Part shown: piece by piece, positions 34,622 to 45,500 of the stretch
How the letters are laid out: each line of letters begins with the position of its first letter
Numbering within the stretch: the stretch's first letter is position 1
Origin: DYRB01 sp963709645
Lineage (GTDB): Bacteria > Pseudomonadota > Gammaproteobacteria > Chromatiales > Chromatiaceae
DNA: 64,000 nt
NCBI GenBank assembly: GCA_963709645.1
Contig: CAVPXP010000013.1
Coordinates: 1 to 64,000 of the forward strand
Reading direction: 5' to 3'
Notes under the pieces: model-generated
What the model was told of the DNA's origin: nothing
What the model saw: the letters and a program-made list of their open reading frames with translations, nothing else
Databases searched by the model: none
Made by a program: the position numbers and the translations under genes

Positions 34622-37600
34622 ATGCGCCGCCACTTGCTTGTCGGTGCCGCTTTTGCTCGCTGCATCGGAGCAACCAGGCTCTGGCACCTGTCCATTTCGG
34701 ACACACCCCTATTCCTTGTCGGAAACGTTCAACCGCTGGTTATGCTTGACATCTCCAAGGATCAGCAGCTGTATAAAAAAGCCTACAACGACTATTCGGA
34801 CTTGGATAACGACGGCCAATTGGAGACTACTTACAAGCACAGCATCGACTATTACGGGTATTTCGACCCAAAGAAGTGCTACGTGTACGGCAGTACGGAC
34901 CAGCGGTTCGAGCCGGACCACGTGTCCGCCGCCAAATATTGCACGGGGCAATGGAGCGGAAATTTTCTGAATTGGGCGTCGATGGCGCGTATGGATGCCG
35001 TGCGCAAGTTGCTTTACGGCGGCATGCGTTCGAAGACACGGACCGATGGGGATGGCAACGGTATTGCAGATGGGGATACCGCGACTCTACAGTACTGGAG
35101 AGGGTCTTTTTGCCGAATGATGCCCACTCCTGGGCCAAGTATTACGACGGTTACGATATCGCTCAGATTGACCCCGTATACGCCACCGACCACCGACTCC
35201 AGCAGTACGACGCATAACGATCACCAACGACGGGACGAATACCGTCTCCTATATCTTCACGGTCGCGTCGGTCGACGGCTTTTAACAAGAACGACTATGT
35301 CTTGGTCATCGGCAATCTCAAGCAAGTGTACCTAAAGGGTCAGATTACGGCAAGAACAATAATCGAAACTCACGGTTAAGGTCGCCAAACCAATTTCGCC
35401 GGAAGCGGGACCTTTAGTTCCTGGACGATCGACAACCTTTCTAGGCGCGGCATCACTCTGTGCAACACAACTTTGGGCGGGTCTTCGCCGCAGAACAAGT
35501 CTCAAACCAACACCAATCTTCCTCGCCTACGCGTGGCAAAGGGCAATTTCTCTCTGTGGAATGCAAACGAGCGGTGGCAGTGCCGTTGGTCCGGAGAAAA
35601 GAGCGCGAGCAACAGCAACGACTTTGCGCCTCCGGCGTCCCGGCTGCTTCGAGTAACCCTCAGTTGGCTGACGATGGCACTGGTACAGGACTCGGGGACT
35701 ATTTCGTTCGTGTACAGGCGTGCGTTCCAACCTGATTGGTGACGGAAAGCTGCAAGCAGTACGACAGCGCGAACCAGAACAACTTCAAGCCAATCGGGTT
35801 GCTTCAGGTGTACGGCGATTCCGATCAGATCCGCTTCGGCCTGATGACTGGTAGCTATGCGAAGAACATCTCGGGCGGGGTGGTGCGGAAGAACGTGGCG
35901 CCGTTCACGGACGAGGTGGACTTGCGACGGACGGCACCTTCACGCAGCACCGATGGCATCGTCGCGACCTTGGACCGAATGCGCATCTACGGTTACTGTT
36001 ACGATGACGATGAGGTACCTATCTGGGGCAGTGGTGGTGATAACTGTAATTTCGGCCTGCACCAGCATTCGTCGAGGGTGACTGTACGAGTCTGGGTAAC
36101 CCGATGTCTGAGGTGTACTTCGAGTCGCTGCGGTATTTTACGACGACTGCGGCCACGGCCGCTGCTAAGCCCCTTTACTCTTACACAGACACTGGTAGCC
36201 GTGATGCCGCGTTGGGACTGCCGCAGCCGACCTGGACAGCTTCGGTCAGTCAGGCTAACTACTGTGCGCCGCTCAATGCGCTGGTGTTCAACGCCAGCGT
36301 TTCCACAACGGATTTTGACCTCGCTGGTCGATGTCCATGACGCGACATCAACAGCAGCAGCAGCGGCCGCAGAGCTGGCGGATCTCGTGGGTGCGGGCGA
36401 AGGGATTGCTGGTGGAGAGTTACTTCGTCGGGGCCACTGGCACCAACAACAACGAGCTTTGCGACGCCAAGGACGTGTGGCACTCGGCAGCGTCTGGGGC
36501 ATTTGCCCGGAGGGCCCGGACCTGAAGGATCGTACTTGATGCCTGGCATGGCCTACCACGCCCGCACCACCGTATCCGAGCCGATCTGACGGTGCCTGCC
36601 ACGGACTACGATCATTAAAGGTCGCGACCTACGGCGTCCAACTCGCCACGAATGTACCGAGAATCCCGATGACGTTGGACGGCGAGACGACGCCGAAGGT
36701 CATTCTTCAGCCGGCGTTTCGCCTCGACATTAGCGCGTCCAATAGCAATCCTAGGGGGGTATGGTGGCGGAGCCCTGGTCGACATGAAGATCCTTGTCAG
36801 CGGTTTCCACGACGAGCACGGCGTCTGGGATGATCTACGTAAACTGGGAGAATAGCGAGCAGGGATCGGAGATTACGACCAGGACGCTTGGGGCGTCGTC
36901 CGATACTGTCTGACGACTGTTAACAATGGCTGTGGAAATGGCTCGACGGCTAACACGGTAACGATCACCACGGATGTGATTGCCGAGTCGACGGGCGGTG
37001 CTTCGGATTCGGTTATGTGATCAGCGGTACGACGAGGGATGGTGCGCATTTCCATTCTGGCTTCAACACGTTTGATTTTACGGACGTTACGGGAGTGCTC
37101 GGCGTGTAGATTGTGAGGTTGGCAATGGTCCGCACCTCCGTCACCTATACCCTGAGGAGCGCATCGGTCGCTAACTCGTTGGAGGATCCGCTTGTACTAC
37201 GCAGCGAAGTGGGGTGGATTCAATGACCTTGACGGAAACGGAGTACCAAATTCCTCTGCTGAGTGGGACGTTCTCGAGACGGATGGCACCCCGGGATCGG
37301 ACGGGATTCCGGACAACTACTTCTTCGTGAGCAATCCGCTGGGTCTCGAAACGGCGCTCAGTGCCGCATTCCGTAAGATCCTAACGGACTGCATCGGCGT
37401 CTGCCGTAGCGACCAACTCCTCCGCACTGAATACTGGTACCCGTATCTATCAGGGGCGTTTCAACACGTATTTCTGGAACGGCCAGCTGTTGTCCTATCG
37501 GTTGGACAAGACTACCGGGTCGGTAGTGAGTGCCACTAGCTCGCCACCTGGCTGGGATCCGGCGGATACGCCCTATCCAGAATGGGATGCGAACCAAAAG

Positions 37601-39466
37601 CTGCAGACCCAAGTCTCTGCAAACACCGACACCCGACTGATCCTCACCCGGGGTGCCAGTGGAGATGGGTCGGACTTTGCCTATACCAATCTGAGTGACA
37701 CCCAAAAGGACCTTCTGGATAAGGATGCGCAGTTGGACATCGACGCTTGTGGCTTGGAGCGGGTCGGTTACTTGCGTGGTCATTCGGTCAGCGAAGGCGT
37801 TGGTACCTTTGTCGTGTTCGACCACACCGTATAATACGGTCGGGAAAGTTTCGCGTTCGGGATAGTGGGGTGCTCGGCGATGTCATCAGCTCGAACCCCG
37901 TTTATGTGGGCGCGCCCGCCGCGGGCTATCCGGACGCCGATCACCCCGGGTATGGGGCATTCGCAAGCAACTTTTCGGATAGGATGCCAGTCGTCTACGT
38001 CGGCGCTAACGACGGCATGTTGCACGGGTTCGATGGTTCAGTGGATGTCGCGACGAATACACCGAACCGATGCTGGGCAAGGAAGTGCTGGCCTATGTTC
38101 CTTCCACCGTTTACGGTAACCTCAGTCGTTTGACGGACAATGGATATAATTCGGCCCACAAGTATTTCGTTGATGGGTCCCCGATGATGGCCGACGCCTG
38201 CGTCGGTTCATGTACTGCCAGCACGGCCGTGTGGAATACCGTGTTAGTTGGGGGGCTCGGTGCCGGTGGCAAAGGGTTTTATGCCTTGAATGTGACGAAC
38301 CCTGATAGCGCCGCCAGGGACAGCGCGAATACACCGCAGTTCACGGTGGCCCGGGCGTCCGACTTGGTGTTGTGGGAGTTCACCAGTGCGGACGATGCGG
38401 ACCTGGGTTGACGTACAACATTGCACCGACGGATTTGTATAACGGTCAGGCTAAGCAGATTGCGAAGTTCCAGAATGGTCGGTGGGGCGCAATTGTCGGC
38501 AATGGTTACAACAGCTGCGAGCGGCAAAGCGGTGCTTTATGTCCTTTTCCTTGAGGGGCCGACGGGGACGGGCAACGCTTGGCAGGCCGGCGGGGCGATT
38601 ATGTGAAGATCGAGGCCGATGCTCCAGTTGCGATGGACAACGGTCTGTCCACCCCGGTCCCAATGGATTCGGACGGTGACGGCCTTTCCGATCGGGCGTA
38701 CGCAGGCGACATGAAGGGTAATGTGTGGCGATTCGACCTGAGCGACGCGAGTCCGTCGAGCTGGGGGAAGTCCTTGCTTTTCGCTGCGGGGGCCTGCAAC
38801 CGATTACCACGCCACCAGTCGTTACTTTGCATCCGGCAAGGGGGAGATGGTGTTTGTTGGGACTGGTAAGTACCTGGAAAGCACGGATAACTCCACGACA
38901 ATACCCGTGCAGGGCGTCTATGGGATTCACGATATCGGGTCTACGGTGGCCAGAACAGCCCTGTCACCGATGACGGTAACTACGACGACGGTCGATTCGA
39001 CGACCTATCGCACCACGGTGGCTGGATGCGGGACCAGTCCGTTGCCTGCTTGTCCTGCGGATGCTAAGGGTTGGTACGTCAACTTGCCTATGGCCGGAGA
39101 GCGTGTTACAGGCTCACCGAAGGTGGTCCAGGGGATCGTGTTTTTCAACACCCTGATCCCGTCGACGGCGCCATGCGATTTTGGCGGCACAGGTGGTTTA
39201 TGGGCTTCGACTATCTGACAGGTGGTCCGCCGAATTACCGGTTGTTTGATACGGATGGAAGCGAAACCATCGATAGTGACGATACGATCGTTGTGGGTGT
39301 GGAGGTCGGCGCCGCGTTGGGTGGCACGACGATCATCGCTGGAGATGCGTCCGGGGGCACGGGCTGTAGGGGTGTCGTCTCTCACCAGCGGTGAGGTGGT
39401 TACGACATTAATCAATTTGGGTGGCACGTCGCCAGGCGGTTAAATTGGCGTGAGATCGTTGAATAG
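34622..39466 (+). CDS. pilY1: pilus tip adhesin/assembly protein PilY1, heavily frameshifted
   Basis: About 1600 residues spread over all frames. N-terminus MRRHLLVGAAFA then LSDTPLFL, VQPLVMLDISKDQQLYKKAY, IDYYGYFDPKKCYVY and GQWSGNFLNWASMARMDAV (PilY1 N-domain). Mid-part DNYFFVSNPLGLETALSAAF. C-terminal beta-propeller LGDVISSNPVYVGAPAAGY, MPVVYVGANDGMLHGFDG, LAYVPSTVYGNLSRLTD, GGLGAGGKGFYALNVTNP, and the calcium-loop-like DTDGSETIDSDDT. It ends LNWREIVE with a stop at 39466. It promotes pilus extension, adhesion and twitching. Over ten shifts are required: either poor sequence or a decayed gene. Confidence 0.82.
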
Positions 39467-39487
39467 GCGCGGGAGGTCGCGAATAGG

Positions 39488-39974
39488 ATGGAAGCTAACG
39501 AACGAGGCGGCCAGAGCGGGCTTGAGGGTGGTCGGCCGGGTTCACTCTCATCGAGGTTATGATAACGGTAGCCATTGTCGCGATTCTGGCGGCGGTTGCC
39601 TACCCGTCCTATCTCGACCAGGTGCGCCGCGGCAATCGGTGCCGAGGCCAAGGGAGTTATGCTGGAAAATGCGCAGTTCCTGGAGCGGAACTATACGGTG
39701 AACGGTTGCTACCACCGCACTGACGCTGCTTGCGCCGAGTACGGCGAACGTGACATTGCCGCATACCCAAGCCCCCACCACGGGGACCGCAAAGTACAAC
39801 ATTGCGGTAGATTATACGGTTCCTACGCCCTGCACCCCCACGGGGCAGTGCTTCACCTTGTCGGCCGCACCCACCGGGAATATGGCGGGCGATGCGTGCG
39901 GCACCTTGACGCTGACCCATACAGGCGTGCGGGGGGCGACTGGCGGCGACTTAGCAACTTGCTGGCAGCGCTGA
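39488..39974 (+). CDS. pilE: type IV pilin PilE-like, frameshifted
   Basis: Start ATG 39488 (MEANERGGQSG), a shift, then GFTLIEVMITVAIVAILAAV and AYPSYLDQVRRG: a class III signal peptide and the pilin N-helix. Another shift gives EAKGVMLENAQFLERNYTVN, then TGTAKYNIAVDYTVPTPCTP, and a C-terminal disulfide pair ending ATGGDLATCWQR at 39974. This short pilin is the last gene of PilY1 clusters in many gammaproteobacteria. Three shifts. Confidence 0.82.
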
Positions 39975-40139
39975 CCTAGCGCATAGCGGGGGACAAGGGG
40001 AAAGGGGCATATCGCTTGTTGACGTGCTGCGAGCACTTGCCCCGGTTGGACAGTGCCCACGCCCGGCAAACCCCGTTTTCTCCTGCCAGGCGCACCGAAC
40101 CACGCCTGTGCCCTGATGACCAATTACCTTCAGTGGTAG

Positions 40140-40166
40140 CCTGGATGCAGCGAAGCGGAATCCAGG
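40140..40166. repeat. short palindromic intergenic repeat
   Basis: CCTGGAT (40140-40146) and ATCCAGG (40160-40166) flank GCAGCGAAGCGGA. This 'cctggatgcagcgaagcggaatccagg' unit is common between genes in gammaproteobacteria. The 39975-40226 stretch otherwise holds nothing I can name. Confidence 0.55.
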
Positions 40167-40226
40167 TTTCCGCGGCAATCCATTGCAGCCTTCGGGCATC
40201 CGATAGATCGTCCCCGTGCAGCAGCT

Positions 40227-40620
40227 GGGGTCAGTGCTTGAGTTTGTAACGGACAGGGTCAGTGCTTGATTTTACACTCCTCTCGCGCCTAGCGTCGCCG
40301 CGATGGCCCGTCAACTGTGACTCGAATTGCCCGGCGCTGTCATGGCCGCATGGCCAGTCCTGGCTCGGTGGTGTGGCGTACAGGAGACGTATGTCTTGGC
40401 TGGTGGCGCGGCGGAACGTCGAGGCGGTCCCCAGGATTCGGACTCACCTCACCCCGAAGGTCCCTTGGCGGAGGAAGTGGTTTCCGCCGTTGCGGATGCG
40501 TTAGAAATTCTGCCTGAGGCAGTGCTCGACCGGTCCCATCAGACGGATTTTAAGACTGCCGTCCAGCTGCTCCGGCGGGTTACCGCGGCAGGCATCGCTT
40601 CGGCTCCACCGGACTTCATT
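40227..40620 (+). mobile_element. decayed RAYT (REP-associated transposase) copy with internal deletion
   Basis: Begins with two left-end copies, GGGGTCAGTGCTTG (40227-40240) and GGGTCAGTGCTTG (40256-40268), then a degenerate start of the transposase gene (ATGGCCCGTCAACTGTGACT, with an in-frame stop). It then jumps to sequence matching the last third of the intact gene at 41524-42465, including a WWRGGTSRRSPGFGL-like frame and AEEVVSAVADALEILPEAVL, which parallels LAEDVICAVADAFEIAREAV. About 500 bases of the middle are missing, and the right end is lost near 40600. Non-functional. Confidence 0.75.
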
Positions 40621-40661
40621 TGTGGCGAAGACTTTCCCGGTCTCCCTGGGGGCGAGAATTG

Positions 40662-40931
40662 TCAACGGTCATCGTAGTGCCCGCCAATGGCGAAGATGTA
40701 AACGGCAGAGTCGTCGAAGCGGTAGATCAGTCGGTCCCTTTGCGACAGACGTCGCGACCAGAGGCCGGTGAGACCGTGCTTGAGGGCCTCGGGCTTGCCG
40801 GTACCGAGGGCGGGGTCGGCGCGCTGCATCTCCCTAATGAGTCGACATAGGTTGCGGTGCAGATGCTTGTCCTGCGTCCGAAGTTCCTCGTAGCGCTCCC
40901 AGGTGTCACCCTCAAAGACGATCGATCTCAC
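40662..40931 (-). CDS. Txe/YoeB-family toxin (second copy type)
   Basis: 89 residues from GTG 40931: VRSIVFEGDTWERYEELRTQ, LCRLIREMQRADPALGTGKP, EALKHGLTGLWSRRLSQRDR and the end IFAIGGHYDDR. The K-P-E-x-L, S-R-R and terminal H-Y residues are those of YoeB, although the tail is GGHYDDR rather than HY at the very end. It overlaps the antitoxin stop by 20 bases. It is flanked by RAYT remnants. Confidence 0.88.
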   Translation of the reverse strand: MRSIVFEGDTWERYEELRTQDKHLHRNLCRLIREMQRADPALGTGKPEALKHGLTGLWSRRLSQRDRLIYRFDDSAVYIFAIGGHYDDR

Positions 40932-41184
40932 CCAGTTCTTCCTCTGTGGGGCGGTACCCGGCGGTCGCCGCATGGGTCGCGGCGGAGCGAGCGATTTGGT
41001 CCATGAGGGAGCGATTCTGAAGGATGTCTAAGGTTTCCTGCTCCCGTTCCCAGTCCTCCGCGCCGACCACGACAAAGGCGCCGCCGTTGCGGCGGGTGAC
41101 CTTCAGCGGCTCGTGGTCGGTCAGGACCTTCTCGACATGCTCCCGAAGACTGTCGCGGAACTGGTTGACGGTGACAGTTTCCAT
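40912..41184 (-). CDS. Phd/YefM-family antitoxin
   Basis: 90 residues from ATG 41184: METVTVNQFRDSLREHVEKV, TDHEPLKVTRRNGGAFVVVG and AEDWEREQETLDILQNRSLM, then IARSAATHAATAGYRPTEEE. The TVN.FR..L...v pattern with R-R-N-G-x-x-f-V-v is the Phd/YefM N-domain. Pair member of the YoeB-like gene downstream. Confidence 0.9.
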   Translation of the reverse strand: METVTVNQFRDSLREHVEKVLTDHEPLKVTRRNGGAFVVVGAEDWEREQETLDILQNRSLMDQIARSAATHAATAGYRPTEEELGEIDRL

Positions 41185-41257
41185 GTTTGTATACCTCTGA
41201 TGTACGGCATTACGGTACAGCATATAGACGGGCGCCAGAAAAACAAGCAGCAGGATC

Positions 41258-41456
41258 GGGGTCAGTGCTTCACTTTCTATTTCAAGCCTGGCGTCTATGC
41301 GCTGCGGGGGCTCGCCATCTACCCTTGGCGGAATAGCCACGCCTGGCAGGTGTCTTGGCGTCAAGGATGCCGCGGACTCAGGCGTCGGAGGAGAAAGGCA
41401 GGCTTTCCCCGAAGGCCATGAAGGTGTCGGGCGGGTGTAAGGACAAGCACTGACCC
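41258..41456 (+). mobile_element. second decayed RAYT remnant (both ends, core lost)
   Basis: Left end GGGGTCAGTGCTT (41258-41270) and right end CAAGCACTGACCC (41444-41456) of the RAYT element are kept within 200 bases. The interior has only the last ~90 bases of the transposase gene recognisable (the CGTCAAGGATGCCGCGGACT stretch matches CGTCAAGGATTTCGCGGATT of the intact copy). It abuts the intact element, giving a cluster of three. Confidence 0.75.
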
Positions 41457-41475
41457 TGGACTTCTGCAGCGCCCC

Positions 41476-42469
41476 GGGGTCAGTGCTTGACATTATACTG
41501 TTCTGACGCCTATCGTCGCCCCCATGGCTCGCCCCCTGCGACTTGAGTTTCCCGGTGCTGTGTATCACGTCACGGCCCGCGGCAACGCGCGGGAGCCGAT
41601 CTATGCCGACGATCGGGATCGTCGGCGGTTCATCGACAGCCTCGCCCGGGAGATCGCCCAGCAGCAGTGGCTCTGCTATGCGTGGTGTCTGATGGACAAC
41701 CACTACCATCTGCTCTTTGAAACGCCGGAGCCCAACCTGGTCGCCGGGATGCGGCGCTTGAACCAGGTCTATACGCAGTCTTACAACCGCCGACACGGAC
41801 GCACCGGTCATGTGCTACAGGGCCGGTACAAGGCCATCTTGGTTGAGAAGCAGAGCCACTTGTTGGCGTTGTGCCGGTACGTCGTGCTGAATCCGGTCCG
41901 CGCCGGTATGGTCGCCAAGGCGCAGGATTGGCCGTGGAGCAGCTACGGTGCGACGGCGGGCATCGCCCCTGCGCCGGGTTGGCTGCAGGCAGATTGGGTT
42001 CTGCGTAGCTTCGCGGCGGACCTGAACGCTGGCCGGCTGGCCTACCGGCGGTTCGTGGTCGAGGGGATGACTGCGCCATCCCCCTGGGAAGCATTGCGCG
42101 GGCAGATCTGGCTTGGTGGCGAGGCGTTCAGGCAGCGTATGTCCGCGCTGGTCGCGCAGCAAAATATCGAGGCGGTACCCAAGATGCAGACCCACCCCGA
42201 GCGCCCACTGGCCGAGGACGTGATTTGCGCTGTGGCCGACGCCTTCGAGATCGCGCGGGAGGCGGTGCTCGATCGGTCTCATCAGGCGGCCTTCAAGACG
42301 GCCGTCTATCTGCTGCGCCGGGTGTGCAATCTGCCACTCGCGGACGTGGCGCGCCTGGGGGGCGTGTCGGCGTCAAGGATTTCGCGGATTCAAGCGGAGG
42401 CGGAGCAAGGCGGGATAGCCGGGAACGCGCTGAAGGTCTTGGATCGGTATAAAGACAAGCACTGACCCC
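41476..42469 (+). mobile_element. intact RAYT element bounded by 14-bp inverted repeats
   Basis: Left GGGGTCAGTGCTTG (41476-41489) and right CAAGCACTGACCCC (42456-42469) are perfect inverted complements. The transposase gene fills the interior, starting 34 bases after the left repeat, and its stop codon TGA (42463-42465) lies inside the right repeat. The left end continues into CATTATACTG, a likely -10 for the transposase. Confidence 0.85.
41524..42465 (+). CDS. REP-associated tyrosine (Y1/HUH) transposase
   Basis: 313 residues: MARPLRLEFPGAVYHVTARG (Y1_Tnp start), CLMDNHYHLLFETPEPNLVA with the HUH-type H-Y-H pair, and GRYKAILVEKQSHLLALCRY including the region of the catalytic tyrosine, then ALCRYVVLNPVRAGMVAKAQ and WPWSSYGATAG. 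The C-terminal ~110 residues form an HTH-like domain with LLRRVCNLPLADVARLGGVS that relates to DnaA/RAYT group tails. Predicted single-strand transposase acting on REP-like hairpins. Uninterrupted, so probably active or recently so. Confidence 0.9.
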   Translation: MARPLRLEFPGAVYHVTARGNAREPIYADDRDRRRFIDSLAREIAQQQWLCYAWCLMDNHYHLLFETPEPNLVAGMRRLNQVYTQSYNRRHGRTGHVLQGRYKAILVEKQSHLLALCRYVVLNPVRAGMVAKAQDWPWSSYGATAGIAPAPGWLQADWVLRSFAADLNAGRLAYRRFVVEGMTAPSPWEALRGQIWLGGEAFRQRMSALVAQQNIEAVPKMQTHPERPLAEDVICAVADAFEIAREAVLDRSHQAAFKTAVYLLRRVCNLPLADVARLGGVSASRISRIQAEAEQGGIAGNALKVLDRYKDKH

Positions 42470-42504
42470 AATGCGCGGTCGAGGCACCCGGCGGATGCAA
42501 TTGG

Positions 42505-45500
42505 CTAGGTTTGGACGCGGTGCACGGCAACCTGCCGAGCCGGGGCGTCTTCGCTGGCCAGGTCCTGGAGCCTATCGCGACATCTGTTGCTGCGGATCAG
42601 GTCGGGAATCTCCTCCGGAGGGACGGGGGGACTGAACCAGTGGCCCTGGACGGCGTCGCAGCCGGCCTCAATGAGGAAACGCATCTGGGCATCGGTCTCC
42701 ACGCCTTCCGCCACAGCGCGCTTTCCCAGGATCCTGGCCATGGCGATGACCGTCTGGATGATCGAACGGTCGCCTGCGTCGGTTTCCAGATCGCGCACGA
42801 AGCCGCGATCGATCTTGAGGGTGGTGACCGGAAGCTCCTTGAGGCGCGCCAGGGACGACTCCCCGGTGCCGAAGTCATCGAGGGACAGCTCGAAGCCGTG
42901 AGCGACCAGGCGTCCCCAAAGCCCGTGGGTGAGCGTTTCCTTCAGCATGCTGGTCTCCAGGACCTCCAACTCCAGGTCGGCCGGGGAGATACCGGCCGCG
43001 GCGACCACTTGCAGCAACATCCCCTCCAGCATCGCCGGGTGAAAGACGCTGGCGTCGAGGTTGCACGAGAGCCGCCCGAACGTCAGCGCCTCGGCGTGCC
43101 AACGGGCGCACTGCCGGCTGGCCTCTCCCACTACCCACTGGGTCAGGGGTTGCATCAGGCCGTTGTCGGCTGCGATCGGGAGGAACCGGCTCGGCGGCAA
43201 CAAACCGTCGCGCGGGTGCTCCCAGCGCACCAGGGCCTCCAACCCAATCACTTTCCCGTCGGCCAGGGAGACCTTGGGTTGGTAGACCAGCCGCATCTGG
43301 CCTGTCTTCAGGGCCTGGCGCAGGTCCGTCTCCAGCTGGAAACGGGCCTCCGCGTCCCTGGCCATGGCGGCCGTGAAGTAGCGAGCGGCGTCTCGGCCGC
43401 TCTGCTTGGCCAGGTACATGGCGGCGTCGGCGTTTTTGAATAGCGTCGCCGGGGTGTCGCCGTCCTCCGGGTAAACACAGATGCCGATGCTGGAAGTGAC
43501 ATGGAGCGGTTTGCCATCGACGGCGAGCGGGGCGCGGATGCGGTCGAGCAGTGCGTGGGCGACCCGCGCCGGGGTCGTCTGTTGGTCGATGTCCTCCAAG
43601 AGGACCACGAACTCGTCGCCGCCCAGTCGCGCCGCCTCGTCTTGCGCGCGCAAGGTGCTACGAATGCGCTTGGCGATCTTCCGCAGAAGGGCATCGCCGA
43701 CGACGTGCCCCAGCGTGTCGTTGATGCGCTTGAAGCGATCGATGTCCAGATAGAGCAGGGCGAGGCGGGCACCACGATCCCGGGCACGATGCAGGGCATG
43801 CTCGACGATCTGCATGAAGGCGCTGCGGTTGTAAAGCCCGGTGAGTTGGTCGCGGTAGGCGAGATGGCGTAGCCGCTCTTCCTTGGCGCGAAACTCCGCG
43901 ATGTCGCTAAAAACGCTCACAAAGGCCACGATGCGTCGCTGCTCGTTGCGCACTGCGGTGATCTTGAGGACCTCGGGGAAGACGTCCCCGTTCTTGCGCT
44001 TGTTCCAGATCTCGCCTTCCCAGTACCCCTGGTTGCGGATGGCGTGCCACATGCGCTCATAGTAGGGGCGGTCGTGGCGCCCGGAGCTGAGAACGCGTGG
44101 GTTCTTGCCGCGAACCTCATCTTCCGTATAGCCCGTGATCTTCGTGAACGCCGGGTTGACGACCTGGATATTGCCCTCTGCGTCGGTAACCACCACCGCC
44201 TCGGCCAGATGGCTGAAGGCGATCTCGGCTTGGCGCAGACGCATGCGTGCCTCGTACTCGGCACTGATGTCGCGGAAGAGGGCGACGGTACCGACCACCT
44301 GGCCCTGCTCGCGCAGCGGCCAACTCACTACGCTCACCCTCAGCAGACGGCCGTCTTTGCGGCGGAAGATCTCTTGGTCGCTTCGGTAAACCTCTCCGCG
44401 CTCGGCGAATTGGCGCATGGCGGCGCGCTCGACCGGGACTCCATGGTCGCGTTCACCGAAGTCGATCACCTTGTGCGCCGGTTGGCCGACGAGCTCATGT
44501 TTGGCGTAGCCCAGCATTTCGTTGGCTGCGACGTTGGTGTAGAGGGTTGTGCCGGCGGAGTCGATGACGCAGAGCCCCTCCGCCATGTGTTCGCTGATGG
44601 AACGTAGGCGATGGTTAGAGGCCAAGATCCGGTGCAGCGTGATCCCAGCCCCGAAAATCAGCAGGCTGCCCGCGACGAATGCGAAGACGAGACGGTTGCG
44701 TGTGGCGACGATGCCGGGGATCGCCCCGTAGGTGGCTAGAAAGCCCGCCACCCGGCCGGCGCTATTCCGGACCGGGAGCAGGGCGCCCGCGTAGCAGTCT
44801 CCCAGGGTCGCGCAGGCCTGCGCTGCATAGGGCGTCCCAGCGCCGATGGCCGCCTGTACCCCAGCGTCCCGGGCAAGTTGCTGCTCTACGGTGTTCACCC
44901 AAGCGGGCAGGGGATCGCTGAGCTTGGTGTCGCGCAGATTGGACTCCTCGTCCTCGACAACGAAGTCCGGGTGGAGGGTCGCCGGCTGGAACAGGGCTTT
45001 CGTGCTGGGGTGGGCGACGCGGTCGAAGAGGTCCTGGCGGAGGATGAAGCGGCTGGTGACCCCCTGGGGCCCGCCGGTCTTTTGGAGGATGTGGCGGATG
45101 GCGTCGAAGGAGACGCTGTAGTCGACCACGCCGATCAGACGCCGCCCCTCGCCAGTTGCCTCGAAGAGGGGGTAGGCGTAATGGTAGCCGGGGTAGACGC
45201 GCCCATTCTCGAAGGCCTGCCCGGGCTCGCCGCCATCCAGCACGGCCCGGAGCATGGGGCGGTCGGCGGTGATGTTGTCTCCGACCAGGTCCGGGCGATG
45301 GAAGCGCAGGAAAGTGGTTCCGTCCGGCTGGACGAACTGGAGGCCGCGGAGGTCGTGGTCGCGAAGTATGGCGTAGCTGGGGTAGAGCAGACGGTAGAGG
45401 CGTCCGCGCAGACGGCGGCTCTGTTCTGGGTCTGCGTTGCTGGCCTCTGCAAGGAGGGCGCGGACTTCGGGTCGGTCGATGAGGGTGCGGGTCGCCACAT

